Shown one piece after another: positions 62,440 through 64,000 of a DNA stretch of 64,000 bases. The position numbers were made by a program, and so were the translations under genes. Below the pieces are notes generated by a model. It ran no database searches. It saw only the letters and a program-made list of their open reading frames with translations, and was not told where the DNA came from. Source of the DNA: Janibacter melonis (GTDB lineage: Bacteria; Actinomycetota; Actinomycetes; Actinomycetales; Dermatophilaceae); contig NZ_JAJBZM010000001.1 in the NCBI RefSeq assembly GCF_020567375.1, forward strand, positions 1,037,935 through 1,101,934, read 5' to 3'. Within the stretch, counting starts at the first letter, position 1; every line of letters begins with the position of its first letter.

Positions 62440-63405
62440 ATGGCGATCCGGACCCGGATCCCGGCGGGCGCGCCCGACCTGCCGGGCTCCCCCACCCTCA
62501 CCGACACGGTCGGCGAGGTGCTCGCCGTCGACGACGAGAGCGTCGTCCTGGCCACCCGCCGCGGCGAGGTGGCGCTGCCCCTCGGGTCCGTCGTCGCCGC
62601 CCGCGTCATCCCGCCGCGACCGACCCGTCGGGGCGCCCCGGAGCGGGCGATCGGCATCGAGGACCTCCACCGCGTCATGACGAAGGGGAACCCCGGCCTC
62701 GAGGTCGCGTGGCTCGGCACCCCCGGGCGGGGCTGGATGCTGCGCGCCGGGCTCGGCTTTACCGGTCGCGCCAACTCCGCGCTCCCCCTCGGCGACCCGG
62801 GCACAACCGATGAGGAGGCCGTCGAGCACGTCGTCGCCTGGTACCGCGAGCGCGACCTCGTGCCGCGCCTGCAGGTGCCGCTGCCGCTCCACGTCGAGCT
62901 GGCGGACGACCCCTTCGCCGCGCGGCTCCTCGCCCAGGGGTGGACCCCGATCACCCCCGCCCTCGTGCTCACCGGGCGGGCCGTCCCGGCCAGCCCGGCG
63001 CCGCCGGGGTGGCGGCTCGAGCAGCGCGACAGCATCGACGACGCGTGGCTCTCGGCGAGCGGGGCGGGCATCACCGACCACCGCGAGGCCGCACGAGCCG
63101 TGCTCGGCGCGCCCCGGGAGCAGGTCTTCCTCCACGCCCGCGACGCCGACGGCGAGCTGCTGGGGGTCGGGCGGGCGAGCATCGACGACGGGTGGACCGG
63201 CGTGTACTCGGTGCACGTCGCCGAGCGGGCCCGACGTCTGGGCGTCGGGCGATGGCTGACGACGGCGGCGACCGCCGCCGGGGCGCAGCGCGGCGCCGGT
63301 CTGGTCTACCTCCAGGTCGAGACCGACAACCTGCCCGCGGTCCGTCTCTACGAGGACCTCGGGCTGCGCCGGCACCACCACTACGCGTACCTGCGCCTGC
63401 TCTAG
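62440..63405 (+). CDS. GNAT-family N-acetyltransferase with N-terminal SH3-like domain
   Basis: 321 residues from ATG 62440; ATG 62392 is an alternative 16 codons upstream. The first 60 residues form a small beta domain (TDTVGEVLAVDDESVVLATRRG). Residues about 200-320 are the GNAT fold, with the acetyl-CoA loop VHVAERARRLGVGRWL and a C-terminal YEDLGLRRHHHYAYL. Substrate unknown. Its stop lies 1 bp from the stop of the convergent phosphopantetheinyl transferase gene. Confidence 0.85.
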   Translation: MAIRTRIPAGAPDLPGSPTLTDTVGEVLAVDDESVVLATRRGEVALPLGSVVAARVIPPRPTRRGAPERAIGIEDLHRVMTKGNPGLEVAWLGTPGRGWMLRAGLGFTGRANSALPLGDPGTTDEEAVEHVVAWYRERDLVPRLQVPLPLHVELADDPFAARLLAQGWTPITPALVLTGRAVPASPAPPGWRLEQRDSIDDAWLSASGAGITDHREAARAVLGAPREQVFLHARDADGELLGVGRASIDDGWTGVYSVHVAERARRLGVGRWLTTAATAAGAQRGAGLVYLQVETDNLPAVRLYEDLGLRRHHHYAYLRLL

Positions 63406-63406
63406 C

Positions 63407-64000
63407 TCAGGTCAGGCACACCCACGCGACGGCGCCCGCAGGGGCGTCGAGCCGCTCGAGGCGGCCTTCCGGCGCGCTCCCGTCGAGCAGGACGGCCCGG
63501 TCCTCGGCCACCCGCACCGACGACATCGGCAGGGCCAGACCGGTCCCGAGGGCCTTGAGGTAGGCCTCCTTGGCCGCCCACAGCCGGGCGAAGCCCTCGG
63601 CGTCGGCAGGCTCGGCCTCGCCGGGCGAGACCACCCGGGCGACGAGCGCCGCCGACGGCGGGCGCGACCGGACGAGCTCGACGTCGACGCCGACCGACCG
63701 CGCGGACGCGGCGACGAGGACGTGCGGGCCCGAGTGCGACGCGCTGACGTGCCACCCCTGCGCGGCTCCCGTGGGCACGGGCCGGCCGTGCGGCAGGTCG
63801 CAGTCGGGGCAGTCACGCCGCAGGCCGACGTCGGCCGGGTCGCAGCCCGCGAGCTCGCCGACCACCCGCCGCATGAGCGCGGCGGCCCCGACGAAGCGCG
63901 CCTGCTCCTCGGGCCCGGACTTCGCCGCGAGCCGCTCGCGCTCCCCGTCGTCGAGCACCGAGCGCCAGCCCGGGTCGACGTCGGCGACCGCGAGCCACCG
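63407..64000 (-). CDS. 4'-phosphopantetheinyl transferase (Sfp-type), N-terminus outside window
   Basis: 198 codons seen; the frame is open to the window edge with RWLAVADVDPGWRSVLDD as the typical early region, so the start lies beyond. Sfp-type motifs: HVSASHSGPHVLVA, VGVDVELVRS (metal Asp/Glu) and FARLWAAKEAYLKALGTGL (WxxKEAxxK). It activates carrier proteins by attaching phosphopantetheine. CDCxL-type cysteines (RDCPDCDLPHGRP) are typical of this actinobacterial subgroup. Confidence 0.88.
   Translation of the reverse strand, partial: RWLAVADVDPGWRSVLDDGERERLAAKSGPEEQARFVGAAALMRRVVGELAGCDPADVGLRRDCPDCDLPHGRPVPTGAAQGWHVSASHSGPHVLVAASARSVGVDVELVRSRPPSAALVARVVSPGEAEPADAEGFARLWAAKEAYLKALGTGLALPMSSVRVAEDRAVLLDGSAPEGRLERLDAPAGAVAWVCLT

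Overview
This window is ordinary chromosome from a very G+C-rich actinobacterium. Gene content and order suggest Micrococcales, probably the Janibacter/Intrasporangiaceae neighbourhood; that placement is inference from gene order and codon use, not a database match. Pointers are the paired AdnA/AdnB helicase-nucleases, the TetR-DUF3107-ferritin-like-RhlE order, the sigE-htrA-tatB-mrp-DUF1003-MgtE/CBS block, and a succinylase lysine route (dapC, dapD, dapE) with actinobacterial neighbours (LOG, DivIVA-domain protein, DUF3117). Both blocks resemble two separate regions of the Mycobacterium map as I remember it. I see no rRNA, tRNA, CRISPR array, prophage or transposase.

Layout. 0-11 kb: end of an APH-like gene, the adnA-adnB operon, TetR and DUF3107, a small stress membrane protein, a ferritin-like protein and the DEAD-box RNA helicase. 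11-19 kb: three glycosyltransferases, a small exported protein and a zinc alcohol dehydrogenase. 19-29 kb: a lipoprotein, a ParA-type ATPase, a PHP phosphoesterase, purU, an ECF sigma factor with a partner membrane protein, enoyl-CoA hydratase, a MaoC-type hydratase, an AbiEi/DUF559 gene in repeat-rich flanks, and an exported protein. 29-36 kb: aminopeptidase P, a CDF-like transporter, a PIG-L deacetylase, and the pdxR / pdxST locus for pyridoxal phosphate with a visible operator. 36-44 kb: exported and envelope proteins, an acyl-CoA dehydrogenase, a RIO-like kinase, two L,D-transpeptidases and two malyl-CoA-lyase-like genes. 44-51 kb: the MgtE/CBS, DUF1003, mrp, tatB, htrA, sigE and O-methyltransferase block. 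51-64 kb: DUF3117, a PIG-V-like mannosyltransferase, the LOG protein, dapE, dapD, gltA, dapC, a 7Fe ferredoxin, a GNAT protein and a truncated Sfp-type phosphopantetheinyl transferase.

The most striking non-gene signals are two. First, the octamer CGAAGGGG is hugely over-represented: about 77 copies counted by eye, near one per 830 bp, roughly balanced between strands, in genes and between them, and repeatedly paired head-to-head as hairpins or terminators. This resembles the distribution of DNA uptake sequences rather than polar FtsK or Chi-type motifs. Second, there are three copies of an exactly 90-bp TCGA-centred palindromic element; two of them bracket an AbiEi/DUF559 nuclease-like gene lying between dapE and dapD. 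Several genes also show a TANNNT box 6-7 nt before the start codon, the signature of leaderless transcripts.
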